Below are positions 44,109 to 52,750 of a stretch of 64,000 nucleotides of DNA, piece by piece. The stretch is from Aquisediminimonas profunda. GTDB taxonomy: Bacteria; Pseudomonadota; Alphaproteobacteria; Sphingomonadales; Sphingomonadaceae. The DNA lies in the NCBI RefSeq assembly GCF_019443285.1, contig NZ_CP080327.1, positions 1,054,001-1,118,000 of the forward strand. Reading direction: 5' to 3'. The notes under the pieces are model-generated. The model was given only the letters and a program-made list of their open reading frames with translations. It did no database searches and was not told the DNA's origin. Positions within the stretch are counted from its first letter, which is position 1. Each line of letters begins with the position of its first letter. The position numbers and the translations under genes were made by a program.

Positions 44109-45100
44109 CAGCCCCGACGCGCACCCAGATCGCCCTGCCCGACTGTGCCGCTCGCCATGTCCAGCATACGGTCGAGCGACTTCTTGGCAGCCAGCCTCAG
44201 ACCTTCCTCAATCTCGATCCGCGGTTCGAGGTCGCGAAGCGCAACATACAGCTTCTCCATCGTGTTGAGCGCCATATAGGGGCAGATGTTGCAGTTGCAG
44301 TTGCCGTCCGCGCCGGGTGCACCAATGAAGGTCTTGTCCGGCATCGCCAGTTCCATCTGGTGGATGATGTGCGGCTCGGTCGCGACGATCAGCGTGTCTC
44401 CGGGCATCGTCTTGGCGTAATTCAGAATGCCGCTGGTCGAGCCAACATAATCGGCATGCTCGATGATGTGCGCCGGGCATTCGGGGTGCGCCGCGACGGG
44501 GGTGCCAGGGTATTGGGCTTTCAGCTTGACCAGTTCCGTTTCCGAAAACGCCTCATGAACGATGCACACGCCCGGCCAGAGCAGCATGTCGCGCCCGGTC
44601 TTGCGCGCAAGATAGCCGCCAAGATGCTTGTCGGGGCCGAAGATGATCTTCTGGTCCTTTGGCAATCCTGCAAGAATCGTTTCGGCTGACGACGACGTCA
44701 CGATAATATCGGAGAGTGCCTTAACCTCGGTCGAGCAATTGATGTAGGTCAGCGCAATATGATCCGGATGTGCGTCCCGGAAGGCCTTGAACTTGTCGGG
44801 CGGGCACGAATCCTCAAGGCTGCACCCGGCATCGAGGTCTGGCAGGACAACGATCTTTTCCGGCGAAAGGATCTTTGCCGTGTCGGCCATGAACTTGACG
44901 CCGCAAAAGGCAATCACGTCCGCATCGGTTGCCTGGGCCTTGCGTGAGAGTTCCAGCGAATCCCCCACGAAATCGGCAATGTCCTGTAATTCGGGCCGCT
45001 GATAATAGTGGGCGAGGATGACGGCGTTGCGTTCCTTGCGAAGACGGTTGATTTCCTCGCGAAGATCCGCGCCGCTCAATATTCCGGAATGGACACTCAT
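44108..45100 (-). CDS. nadA: Quinolinate synthase
   Basis: NadA condenses iminoaspartate with dihydroxyacetone phosphate to quinolinate, using a 4Fe-4S cluster. The 330-aa protein has RNAVILAHYYQRPELQDIADFVGDS, CGVKFMADTAKILSP, DLDAGCSLEDSCPPDKF, AHPECPAHI and the C-terminal NCNCNICPYM, providing the cluster Cys residues. It is the first gene of nadA-nadC-RNase T2. Confidence 0.97.
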   Translation of the reverse strand: MSVHSGILSGADLREEINRLRKERNAVILAHYYQRPELQDIADFVGDSLELSRKAQATDADVIAFCGVKFMADTAKILSPEKIVVLPDLDAGCSLEDSCPPDKFKAFRDAHPDHIALTYINCSTEVKALSDIIVTSSSAETILAGLPKDQKIIFGPDKHLGGYLARKTGRDMLLWPGVCIVHEAFSETELVKLKAQYPGTPVAAHPECPAHIIEHADYVGSTSGILNYAKTMPGDTLIVATEPHIIHQMELAMPDKTFIGAPGADGNCNCNICPYMALNTMEKLYVALRDLEPRIEIEEGLRLAAKKSLDRMLDMASGTVGQGDLGARRG

Positions 45101-45180
45101 TTCAAATCCTCAAAGACAATGACCGCTTCTACCGCCGCAGCCGCGCCCGGCATAGCAAAACTCTCTGATATGTTGAGAAG

Positions 45181-45897
45181 ATGGGCTTGTCGCATCCAAA
45201 GTCGGACCAAAGGCGTAAAGCTGGAACGGGCATGACGTCCCGGGGCAAAGCGATGACCGAAACGGGAAATAGCCACGAACTCGGCGCGCTTTCTGCGCGT
45301 TATGAAACATCGGGCAGGGGCCCGGGAACCGTTTCGACCGGACGCGGCGATGCGGGGGGCGTTTCCTTCGGCAGCTATCAACTTGCTTCGCAGCTTGGGC
45401 GGCCGGAGGAGTTCCTCGGCCAGGAAGGGCATCGCTGGGCAATGGAATTCGGAAAGGCCAAGTCGGGTACGCCGGTCTTCTCCCGCATCTGGAAAGCGAT
45501 TGCGTCCCGAGAGCCCGAGGACTTTCAGTCCGCCCAGCATGCCTTCATCAAGCGCACGCACTATGACGTCCAGATTGCCCATGTGCAGAAGGCCACCGGC
45601 ATCGATCTCGATCGCTGGAGCAATGCGGTAAGGGATGCTGTGTGGTCGACCGCCGTCCAGCACGGTCCGCTCACACCGATTGTCGTGCGCGCCGTGCGGT
45701 CCGATCCGGCGCATGATCGGGCTCTGCTGATTGCGCTTTATGCCGAACGCGGGCGTCGCAGGCCTGACGGGACGCTTGTCCATTTCGGCAGTAACAGCCT
45801 GACCGTCCAGGCCGGTGTGGCGGCGCGGTTCAAGGCGGAACTGAAAGACGCGTTGGCGATGCTCGATGCCGAAGCTGGCGGTCCCACCGGGGTCTAG
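45181..45897 (+). CDS. Putative lysozyme-like/peptidoglycan hydrolase-type protein, function unproven
   Basis: The core (about residues 33-170) has ELGALSARYETSGRGPGTVSTGRGDAGGVSFGSYQLAS, read here as a Glu-containing ESGGRGPGTV-GDxGGVSYGxYQ-type block found in proteins described as chitosanase- or wall-hydrolase-like in phage and secretion contexts; key residues are E in YETSG, the GDAGGVSFGSYQ turn and a C-terminal Arg-rich region. No signal peptide is seen. The start is uncertain; ATGs at 45232 and 45253 are better spaced from purine-rich sequence. The gene converges on the hydrolase gene by a 4-bp overlap. Confidence 0.55.
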   Translation: MGLSHPKSDQRRKAGTGMTSRGKAMTETGNSHELGALSARYETSGRGPGTVSTGRGDAGGVSFGSYQLASQLGRPEEFLGQEGHRWAMEFGKAKSGTPVFSRIWKAIASREPEDFQSAQHAFIKRTHYDVQIAHVQKATGIDLDRWSNAVRDAVWSTAVQHGPLTPIVVRAVRSDPAHDRALLIALYAERGRRRPDGTLVHFGSNSLTVQAGVAARFKAELKDALAMLDAEAGGPTGV

Positions 45898-46781
45898 CTC
45901 GGTAAACTCCACGCATCGCCGCATTCGGATACGATGCCGCGGTCCCTGAGGTCGATCAGATGGGCCAGCACGGACCGTCCGGCTGCGCCGTGCAGGCGTT
46001 TGTCGATCCCCTTGTACATGTCGGCCACCATATCGGGGATCAGTTCAACGCCGCGTTCGAGCAGTCGCAGAATCTGCCCTTCGCGCTGTTTTCTATGTCC
46101 CATCATGCCGCGCACGAGGCGCTGTGGATTTTCAACCGGCTTCCCATGGGCAGGATAATAGACGGCATCGTCGCGTTCCATCAGCAAGGCAAGGCTCGCC
46201 ATGTAGGCAGCCATGTCGCCATCCGGCGGGGAGACGACAGTTGTCGACCAGCCCATCACATGGTCGCCGGTGAACAGCGCCTTTTCCTCTTCCAGCTCAA
46301 AGCAGAGGTGGTTTGAGGTGTGCCCGGGTGTTGCAACGGCCCGCAACGTCCAGCCCGGGCCGGTCAACGCCTCTCCGTCGGCAAGTATGCCGTCTGGATT
46401 GTAGGTCGGATCGAAGCCGGCATCGGCGCGCGGGCCATCGTCTGACAGAACCAGGGGTGCGCAGCCAATGACCGGCGCGCGCGTTGCTTCGGCCAAAGGG
46501 GCAGCAGCCGGCGAATGGTCGCGATGTGTGTGCGTGCACATGATCGCGGTGATCCGCTCTCCGCCAAGTATGCGAATGAGTTCATGAACGTGAGCGGGAT
46601 CATCTCCCAATGGACCGGGATCGATCACCGCCACATCGCCCCGGCCCACAATATAGGTCTGCGTGCCGGTGTAGCTGAAGGGAGACGCGTTGCGAGCCAG
46701 CACGCGCCGGATCAGAGGGCTGACCTCCTCGGCTATCGCATAGGGCTCGTTTGAAAGATCGGGCACATCCATGCCAGACAT
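45894..46781 (-). CDS. Metallo-beta-lactamase-fold hydrolase (LACTB2-like)
   Basis: The 295-aa protein has the zinc motif THTHRDHS (83-90), a second His (VATPGHTSNH), TGDHVMGW and YPAHGKPV, so the binuclear zinc site is complete. A C-terminal winged-helix-like tail (about 225-295) is as in LACTB2-type proteins, which are often nucleases or thioesterases rather than beta-lactamases. It begins 27 bp after the small secreted ORF that follows the BlaI/M56 genes, so it may be part of that regulated operon. Confidence 0.86.
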   Translation of the reverse strand: MSGMDVPDLSNEPYAIAEEVSPLIRRVLARNASPFSYTGTQTYIVGRGDVAVIDPGPLGDDPAHVHELIRILGGERITAIMCTHTHRDHSPAAAPLAEATRAPVIGCAPLVLSDDGPRADAGFDPTYNPDGILADGEALTGPGWTLRAVATPGHTSNHLCFELEEEKALFTGDHVMGWSTTVVSPPDGDMAAYMASLALLMERDDAVYYPAHGKPVENPQRLVRGMMGHRKQREGQILRLLERGVELIPDMVADMYKGIDKRLHGAAGRSVLAHLIDLRDRGIVSECGDAWSLPS

Positions 46782-46808
46782 GTGGCCGCTGGCGCGCGCC
46801 TAATCAAG

Positions 46809-46955
46809 CTACTGCATGGAATAACCGACCGGCACACCCGTCGCCTTGTCTCCGTGATTGTCGGATGCCAGCGCAATGCTCGTTACGGTGACCAGCAGGG
46901 CGGCGGCACAAAGCCCCAGCCAATGGCGAAGTGCAGTGTCTCGCCAATGACGCAT
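46809..46955 (-). CDS. Small secreted peptide downstream of the M56 gene
   Basis: This 48-codon ORF starts at ATG 46955 (an in-frame GTG lies just upstream at 46958), with AAGGA nearby. It encodes a typical Sec signal (LGLCAAALLVTVTSIALA) and a short mature part (SDNHGDKATGVPVGYSMQ). It starts 12 bp after the M56 stop. The compact signal-peptide structure supports real expression; function unknown. Confidence 0.6.
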   Translation of the reverse strand: MRHWRDTALRHWLGLCAAALLVTVTSIALASDNHGDKATGVPVGYSMQ

Positions 46956-46967
46956 CACGTTTTTTCC

Positions 46968-48518
46968 TTATTGCAGGGTCGGTGTTGGCAACGGCCGCAC
47001 GCTGGCGATCTGCCGATCGAGTGCGGCGAGTACATGTGCCCGTGTCTGTTCCGGGAGCATTTCGTCATGTGCAATCTGTTCGCGAGTCGTGCGCAGTGCG
47101 TCGACGATTTGAGCGCGGCCCATTCTGGTTCCATCACCGCAGACCATGATCTGCATCTGCCTTTGTCCGGATGCGCTGTCTCGACCTTCGACCGAGATGA
47201 CACTCCCGTCGCTCTTGCTCGAACAACTGATCTTCATTGACCGGATCGCGGCGGCCCGGGTCGCTTCCGCGCCGCGCATGGCAACAGCAGCTTCAGCTTG
47301 AGCCTCGCGAATCTGCGTTTGCGCTTCGACCATCGCTTCTTGGGCACTGGCGCGCGCTTCGGCTGCTGCGGCCAAGGCTTCCTCACGAGCATCGGCGGCT
47401 GCCGCTAGAGCCTCGATCCGTGCTTCTTCTGCCTCACTCCGTGCTGCGTCCGCAATTTTCATGGCCTTTGCTCGGGCTCGGGCAGCAGCATGCGCGCGCG
47501 CGTCGGGGCAATTGCTTTCGTCGTGAATGACAGGTTCAACAGGTGCCGACACGTTCACGAGTCCTCCACCAAGGACCAGAGCTTGCGGAGCTTCGATAGC
47601 TGGCTCTACGGCGGCCTTCACGCTGCCCGATGCTGTGGCCGCTACACCGCCAATGACCAGCAGGGTCACAAGAGCAGCACCCGGCTTTGCAAGGCGATGT
47701 TCGGCATGGCCCGAAACGATCCTCCGCAGGCGAACTTTCAAAGTGGTTGTCGCGCCCATGGCACACGCTGCAAGCGGAACGCCGCCCATGGCCGATTTGA
47801 ACAGCGCGGAGCCATAGGCATGCCGCTCCTCAGGGGTTGCGCCACGAAGCACAATCGCGTCGCAGGCGGCCTCCTGGTCAAGCCGGAAGGCACGATGGGC
47901 AAAGTGTGCAACAGGGTTCCACCAATGAAGCGCAAGGATCGCCAATGCCGCGAAGTTCACGGGGACATCGTGGCGATGATGGTGCGTCAGTTCATGGGCA
48001 ACCGCCAGCCGCTGCTCTGCCATATCATAACGGTAGGCGAAGTCTGTGGGCACGACCACGGATTTGTCGAAGACACCGAGTGCAATAGGCGATGAAACCG
48101 CTGAACTAGCGGTCACCGGGATCGTTCCCGCAGCGAATAAAGCTTGCCCGTCTTCAACTACGTTCCGGGAAAACCGCACATACGACAACCAGTGCCGGCC
48201 AAAGAAGAGGACCGCACCGCCCAGCCAGATCGTAAGGGATAAGATCAGCCAAGCGGTGCCACCCCCGGTAGCGGAAGCTGACTGGAGGGAAGGGGATGAG
48301 GGCCCCACCAGTACAACAACCACATCCTGAACCGCCGTCGCCCGATCGCCGAACATATCGGCAGGGAGTGGCGGCAATATCATACGCAGGGCAGGGGCCA
48401 ACCAAAGCAGATAGGCCGCGCGCGCGCCGAAGCGGTCCGCCACGAATGGGCGTATTGCGAGAATGAGCACCATCAGCACTGTCGTTGCGAAAAGTGTTTC
48501 CCCGATCCACTGGATCAT
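46968..48518 (-). CDS. BlaR1-like M56 metallopeptidase with coiled-coil C-terminus
   Basis: M56 peptidases sense a signal and inactivate the paired BlaI repressor by proteolysis. The 516-aa protein has N-terminal spans, the zinc motif HELTH (175-179) within AVAHELTHHHRHD, and an additional span after about 285. The C-terminal half is an Ala/Glu/Arg-rich helix (about 335-435) that looks like a long coiled coil, with no penicillin-binding domain, then a small Cys-containing domain. It overlaps blaI by 4 bp. The signal sensed is unlikely to be a beta-lactam. Confidence 0.88.
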   Translation of the reverse strand: MIQWIGETLFATTVLMVLILAIRPFVADRFGARAAYLLWLAPALRMILPPLPADMFGDRATAVQDVVVVLVGPSSPSLQSASATGGGTAWLILSLTIWLGGAVLFFGRHWLSYVRFSRNVVEDGQALFAAGTIPVTASSAVSSPIALGVFDKSVVVPTDFAYRYDMAEQRLAVAHELTHHHRHDVPVNFAALAILALHWWNPVAHFAHRAFRLDQEAACDAIVLRGATPEERHAYGSALFKSAMGGVPLAACAMGATTTLKVRLRRIVSGHAEHRLAKPGAALVTLLVIGGVAATASGSVKAAVEPAIEAPQALVLGGGLVNVSAPVEPVIHDESNCPDARAHAAARARAKAMKIADAARSEAEEARIEALAAAADAREEALAAAAEARASAQEAMVEAQTQIREAQAEAAVAMRGAEATRAAAIRSMKISCSSKSDGSVISVEGRDSASGQRQMQIMVCGDGTRMGRAQIVDALRTTREQIAHDEMLPEQTRAHVLAALDRQIASVRPLPTPTLQ

Positions 48519-48892
48519 GATTTCAGCTCCTTCAGCAACGCTTCGATTTCGGAAATGTCTTCGGCGGTCAGCGCTTCCTGTTCGGCAAGATGCGCTACAA
48601 GCGGCGAGAGCTTCCCACCGAACAGCCGGTCAACAAGACGGCGCGATTCGTGCGAGACATAGTCTGCGCGGGCGATGAGCGGGCGATAGAGGAACCGGCG
48701 ACCCTCAGCCTCAGCAGCCAGTGCACCCTTTGCCAGCAGCCTGGAGAGAAGCGTCTTGACAGTTGGCAGAGACCAGCTCTGGCTGTCCGCAAGCTTTTCG
48801 GCAACGCTGTTGGCCGTGAGCGGCGCATCCGCCCAGAGCACTTCCATCACTGCGTGTTCAGCATCGCTGATCCGTTCAGCCATCGATTTCAT
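48515..48892 (-). CDS. BlaI/MecI/CopY-family transcriptional repressor
   Basis: BlaI-family repressors bind TACA/TGTA operators as winged-helix dimers and are cleaved when the M56 partner is activated. The 125-aa protein has the N-terminal ISDAEHAVMEVLWADAPLTANSVAEKL winged helix (helix-turn-helix about 15-55) with SWSLPTVKTLLSRLLAKGALAAE, and a C-terminal dimer/cleavage region. A perfect palindrome is upstream at 48931-48946. It is the first gene of the operon. Confidence 0.93.
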   Translation of the reverse strand: MKSMAERISDAEHAVMEVLWADAPLTANSVAEKLADSQSWSLPTVKTLLSRLLAKGALAAEAEGRRFLYRPLIARADYVSHESRRLVDRLFGGKLSPLVAHLAEQEALTAEDISEIEALLKELKS

Positions 48893-48930
48893 CCGCGCAT
48901 ATTGGGCGAAGACAGTCTTCAGCCTCTATT

Positions 48931-48946
48931 GATTACAGATGTAATC
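48931..48946. promoter_or_regulatory. BlaI-type operator
   Basis: A perfect 16-bp palindrome with the core TTACA-GA-TGTAA, matching the TACA-N2-TGTA pattern of BlaI/MecI operators, lies 39 bp upstream of the blaI start. It probably mediates autoregulation of the blaI-M56 operon. The remaining bases to 49008 hold no other recognised signal. Confidence 0.72.
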
Positions 48947-49007
48947 GATTCGCCTGAATGCTGGATGAACGAACGAGATGTGGGCAGTTTGCCTGCAAGG
49001 ATTCCAA

Positions 49008-49799
49008 TCAGGTCTTCGGTGGCCAGGGGATGAAGCTCGACGTCCGGCGGATATAGTCTTCATATCCCGGCCGCCGCTTCTTGAGGCTGTATTCCAGCAT
49101 CGGCACGCCCGAAAGTCGCGTAAGGAGCCAGGTCAGCAGCATCGGGCCGGCAATGGACCAAAGTCCGATCGTCGTCTCGGCAGCGATCAGCCAAAGGCCC
49201 CACCAGACACAGGCATCGCCGAAATAGTTCGGATGGCGGGTGTAGCGCCAAAGGCCGGTATCCAGGACCTTGCCCTTGTTGGCGGGATCCGCGCGGAACC
49301 GGCGAAGCTGCCAGTCGCCAATGGTCTCGAACCCGATTCCGATCAGTGCCAAGCATTTGCCGGCAAAGGCGAGCCAGCCGGTTGAAGCCGGTTCAGGTGC
49401 GAGCTGGCCAAGTTGCGCCGGTAGGCAGACAATGAACAGCAACGGCGCCTGCATGGCAAAGACCAGCAGCAGCGATGCCTTGCCGAAAGACCATCCTTTC
49501 TTGTCGATCGCGCTCCCGAGAATGCGCTTGTACCGCGGATCTTCTCCCTCAGCGCGCCAGCGGGTGAAAAGATGGATGGACAGGCGCAATCCCCAGACGC
49601 TGGTCAAGGCAAGGAGCAGAAGCTTTCGTCCAGATGCTCCGTCCTCCGATTGGACGAAGGTGGCGGCGGCGAGCATGACCATTCCAAGCGGCCAGAAGCT
49701 GTCAATGAAGCTGACATCCCGGATTCTGACAGAAATGGCCCAAAGACCGAGAATTACGACAACCAGAATGCCGGCATTGATCGCGAGAATATGTGTCAT
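49008..49799 (-). CDS. DUF1295 / steroid 5-alpha-reductase-like membrane protein
   Basis: The 263-aa protein has about six hydrophobic segments and the family landmarks RDVSFIDSFWPLG, GLRLSIHLFTRWRAEGEDPRYK and the C-terminal GLWRYTRHPNYFGDACVWWGLWL, a SAM/NAD-dependent isoprenylcysteine-type methyltransferase/reductase signature. Members are often annotated as steroid reductase or lipid-modifying enzymes; the substrate is unknown. It lies 91 bp downstream of gcrA on the same strand. Confidence 0.83.
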   Translation of the reverse strand: MTHILAINAGILVVVILGLWAISVRIRDVSFIDSFWPLGMVMLAAATFVQSEDGASGRKLLLLALTSVWGLRLSIHLFTRWRAEGEDPRYKRILGSAIDKKGWSFGKASLLLVFAMQAPLLFIVCLPAQLGQLAPEPASTGWLAFAGKCLALIGIGFETIGDWQLRRFRADPANKGKVLDTGLWRYTRHPNYFGDACVWWGLWLIAAETTIGLWSIAGPMLLTWLLTRLSGVPMLEYSLKKRRPGYEDYIRRTSSFIPWPPKT

Positions 49800-49862
49800 G
49801 CACGCCCCCTTTTGCTCCGGATGCTATGTCCGGATACCGCAAAAGGCCAGAGCTGGATGCAA

Positions 49863-49884
49863 CGCGCTTCACACCAGAAGCGCG
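49863..49884. terminator. Perfect 8-bp hairpin after gcrA
   Basis: CGCGCTTC (49863-49870) and GAAGCGCG (49877-49884) form a perfect stem with a 6-nt loop, starting 6 bp beyond the gcrA stop. No T-run follows, so it may be a Rho-dependent or stability hairpin rather than an intrinsic terminator. Confidence 0.4.
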
Positions 49885-49890
49885 CCACGC

Positions 49891-50550
49891 TTATCGGACG
49901 CGGGGTCCGCCAAAGGGCAGGGGCGGCGGCGGCCTGCGGTCGCGGCGCGGCATCTGTGCCTGATAGGCATGTCCGCAATGCTGGACGCAATAGGGGAAGC
50001 CGGGGTTCACCTTTTCACCACAGAAATGGAAATCAGGTTCGCCCGGATGCCCAAGCGGCCATTTGCAGATCTTGTCGCTCAGATCGAGCAACCCGGTCTT
50101 GTCCGCATATTCGGGCGCGATCTTGGCAGGGACCAGCCTGCGCGGTGGTGCCGGCGTAGCAGGCGGCGCCTGATCGCCTGGTCCCTGACGAAGGAATCCG
50201 CCGGGGCCGATTGAACGCAGCTGAGCGCCGGTCGGCGCGTGCGGTTGGGTCGGAACGGGCTGGGGCGTGCTGGCGGGCGCTGCTGCACGCGGTGAAACGA
50301 CAGGCGTACGCTGGACAACTTCAGCGGGCGCAGCCTTGGGCTTGGCAGAAGCCTTGCGTGGTTCCGGCTTGGAGCCATCTCCGTCCGTGCCTTTGACAGG
50401 CGACGGGCGCGACTGGAGATCCAGCCTGTGTGCCTTGCCAATGACTGCATTGCGACTCACGCCGCCAAGCTCATCCGCGATCTGGCTCGCGGTCATTCCT
50501 TTTTCCCACATCGACTTCAGCTTCTCGATGCGTTCTTCCGTCCAGGACAT
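49891..50550 (-). CDS. gcrA: GcrA cell cycle regulator
   Basis: GcrA is an alphaproteobacterial sigma70 cofactor that activates cell cycle genes at methylated GANTC promoters. The 219-aa protein starts MSWTEERIEKLKSMWEKGMTASQIADELG, the helix-turn-helix, with GGVSRNAVIGKAHRLDL, then a Pro/Ala-rich linker and a C-terminal Cys/His segment with ICKWPLGHPGEPDFHFCG and YCVQHCGHAYQ. It is transcribed divergently from the ABC-2 permease gene. Confidence 0.93.
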   Translation of the reverse strand: MSWTEERIEKLKSMWEKGMTASQIADELGGVSRNAVIGKAHRLDLQSRPSPVKGTDGDGSKPEPRKASAKPKAAPAEVVQRTPVVSPRAAAPASTPQPVPTQPHAPTGAQLRSIGPGGFLRQGPGDQAPPATPAPPRRLVPAKIAPEYADKTGLLDLSDKICKWPLGHPGEPDFHFCGEKVNPGFPYCVQHCGHAYQAQMPRRDRRPPPPLPFGGPRVR

Positions 50551-50617
50551 GCGTTACCCTTGTTATTCCAATTCTCGCACTTGCAGCGCGCGCCTCGTGC
50601 CGATAGGCGATCAGGCG

Positions 50618-51445
50618 ATGAACAGCGAGTCCGAAATTGGCGTTATTGGCGAACCCGGCGTCCCCGTAATCAAACGGGTCAACTGGGGTGGCCTGAAGAC
50701 CCTCTATATCAAGGAAGTGCGACGTTTTTTCAAGGTCCACCTCCAGACAATCTGGGCACCGGCACTCACGACGCTGCTTTACCTCGTCATATTCACGGTT
50801 TCGACAGGGCGCGCAGGGCGCGTCGTTCTGGGTGTGCCATTTGCCGATTTCCTTGCGCCGGGCCTGATCGTGATGGGCATGATGCAGAATGCATTTGCCA
50901 ATTCGAGCTTCTCGCTGCTGGTCGGCAAGGTCCAAGGCACGATCGTTGACTATCTGATGCCTCCTCTGTCACCCGCCGAATTGCTGGCAGGCCTGACCGG
51001 GGGCGCAATCACCCGTGCCTTCATGGTCGGGATCACGATCTGGGCTGCCATGCTGTTCTGGCCGGGAGTGCATATCATGCCGCAGCATCTGTGGGCTGTG
51101 GCCTGGTTCGGTTTCCTCGGTTCTTCGATGCTTGCGCTGATGGGCGTGCTGACCTCCATCTGGGCAGAAAAGTTCGATCACGCCGCGGCAATTGGAAACT
51201 TCGTCGTCGCACCACTTTCCCTGCTTTCAGGCACATTCTATTCGGTGGACAGCCTTGCGCCGACCTTTGCATTGATCAGCCATGCCAATCCCTTTCACTA
51301 TGCCATTTCTGGTTTCCGTTTCGGCTTTATCGGGACATCCGATATTCCGCTGGTGACTGGATCGGTGCTGCTTGTCGCGATCAACCTTGCTTTGGGGTTG
51401 ACCTGTTACTCGCTGCTCAAGAGCGGTTGGAAGCTGAAGAATTAA
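50618..51445 (+). CDS. ABC-2 type transporter permease
   Basis: The 275-aa protein has six hydrophobic segments and the ABC-2 pattern KTLYIKEVRRFFK, LAPGLIVMGMMQNAF, GTIVDYLMPPLSPAELL and PLSLLSGTFYSVDSLAP. I start at ATG 50618; longer in-frame starts run into gcrA on the other strand. The ATP-binding partner is not next to it; in related genomes it can lie elsewhere. A strong intrinsic terminator follows (51495-51520). Confidence 0.88.
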   Translation: MNSESEIGVIGEPGVPVIKRVNWGGLKTLYIKEVRRFFKVHLQTIWAPALTTLLYLVIFTVSTGRAGRVVLGVPFADFLAPGLIVMGMMQNAFANSSFSLLVGKVQGTIVDYLMPPLSPAELLAGLTGGAITRAFMVGITIWAAMLFWPGVHIMPQHLWAVAWFGFLGSSMLALMGVLTSIWAEKFDHAAAIGNFVVAPLSLLSGTFYSVDSLAPTFALISHANPFHYAISGFRFGFIGTSDIPLVTGSVLLVAINLALGLTCYSLLKSGWKLKN

Positions 51446-51494
51446 GCGGGGGTTGTCCGCCGCATTTTGGGTCGATATAAGCCTGTTCCGCGTC

Positions 51495-51520
51495 AAGGTG
51501 GCCTGTCGGGCCACCTTTTT
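51495..51520 (+). terminator. Intrinsic terminator after the ABC-2 permease gene
   Basis: AAGGTGGCC (51495-51503) pairs perfectly with GGCCACCTT (51509-51517) around loop TGTCG, followed by more T residues. It lies 50 bp after the permease stop and 34 bp before argD, separating the transcription units. Confidence 0.82.
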
Positions 51521-51553
51521 GCGTTTTGGACGATTCTGAAAGGACCCTTCGCG

Positions 51554-52750
51554 ATGACTATCACCCCGCTCATGCCCGTCTACCCGCGGTGTGGGGTGCG
51601 TCCTGTCCGAGGCGAAGGTTGCTACCTGATCGGGGAACGCGGGGAACGCTATCTCGATTTTGCTGCCGGCATTGCCGTCAATGCGCTTGGCCATGGCCAC
51701 CCGCACCTGACCAAGGCGATTCAGGACCAGGCAGCAACCTTGATGCATGTTTCGAACCTTTATGGCAGCCCGCAAGGCGAAGCGCTGGCGAAACGGATTG
51801 TCGACAACAGCTTTGCCGACACGGTGTTCTTCACCAACTCGGGCGTTGAAGCCATCGAATGCGCGATCAAGACAGCGCGTCGGTATCACTATGTCAACGG
51901 CAATCCGCAGCGGTACAAGCTGATCACCTTCAAGAATGCCTTTCATGGCCGTTCGCTCGGCGCGATCAGTGCAACGGATCAGGCCAAGATGCGCGACGGC
52001 TTCGAGCCGCTGCTGCCGGGCTTCGACTATGCGAAGTTCAACGATCTCGAAGGTGCGCTGGCAAAGATTGATGATGAAACGGCCGGTTTCCTTGTTGAAA
52101 CTGTGCAAGGCGAAGGCGGCATGACCGCAGGCACGATGGAATTCATCCAGGGCCTGCGCAAGGCATGTGACGAGCACGGCCTGCTGCTGATCCTTGATGA
52201 AATCCAGTGTGGCTATGGCCGGACGGGCAAGTTCTTTGCCTATGAACATTACGGCATCACGCCCGACATCATGACGGCCGCAAAGGGCATCGGCGGCGGT
52301 TTTCCGCTGGGCGCCTGCCTTGCAACGGAAGACGCTGCAAAGGGTATGGTGATCGGGACCCATGGCTCCACCTATGGCGGCAACCCGCTCGCGATGGCTG
52401 CCGGGCAGGCCATTCTCGATGTGATGCTCGAACCGGGCTTTTTTGAGCATGTCGCCGCCATGGGAGAACGGCTGCGTCAGGCCTTCGAGCAGCTTTTGCC
52501 GAATCATGATCACCTGTTCGAGGAGATTCGCGGCAAGGGGCTGATGCTCGGGATCAAGATGAAGGAGCCTGCGGTCTCGCGCGACTTTGTGGCACATCTG
52601 CGCGACAATCACGGACTTCTGACCGTGGCCGCCGGTGAAAATGTATTCCGCGTATTGCCACCGCTCGTCATTGAGGAAAATCACATCGCGGAATGCATCG
52701 AACGGCTTTCGGCCGGCGCACGGGACTATCAGATCCCGCAAGCGGCGTGA
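51554..52750 (+). CDS. argD: Acetylornithine aminotransferase
   Basis: ArgD makes N-acetylornithine in arginine synthesis with PLP. The 398-aa class III aminotransferase has [59 protein letters not shown] and the PLP-lysine segment [17 protein letters not shown] 51554 is preceded by AAAGGA. Its stop overlaps argF (GTGA). Confidence 0.95.
   Translation: MTITPLMPVYPRCGVRPVRGEGCYLIGERGERYLDFAAGIAVNALGHGHPHLTKAIQDQAATLMHVSNLYGSPQGEALAKRIVDNSFADTVFFTNSGVEAIECAIKTARRYHYVNGNPQRYKLITFKNAFHGRSLGAISATDQAKMRDGFEPLLPGFDYAKFNDLEGALAKIDDETAGFLVETVQGEGGMTAGTMEFIQGLRKACDEHGLLLILDEIQCGYGRTGKFFAYEHYGITPDIMTAAKGIGGGFPLGACLATEDAAKGMVIGTHGSTYGGNPLAMAAGQAILDVMLEPGFFEHVAAMGERLRQAFEQLLPNHDHLFEEIRGKGLMLGIKMKEPAVSRDFVAHLRDNHGLLTVAAGENVFRVLPPLVIEENHIAECIERLSAGARDYQIPQAA

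Noticed and set aside
45097-45924. Minus-strand open frame of about 275 codons opposite the lysozyme-like gene
   Set aside because: The + strand frame has a coherent conserved block and the minus frame does not; it would also run through the nadA start region.
45894-46781. Calling the MBL-fold protein a beta-lactamase because it follows blaI and an M56 gene
   Set aside because: Its zinc motif and C-terminal winged-helix tail look like LACTB2-type hydrolases rather than class B beta-lactamases, and no export signal is seen.
51227-52741. Minus-strand open frame of about 504 codons opposite argD
   Set aside because: It covers the ABC permease end, the terminator and argD on the other strand; a shadow frame.
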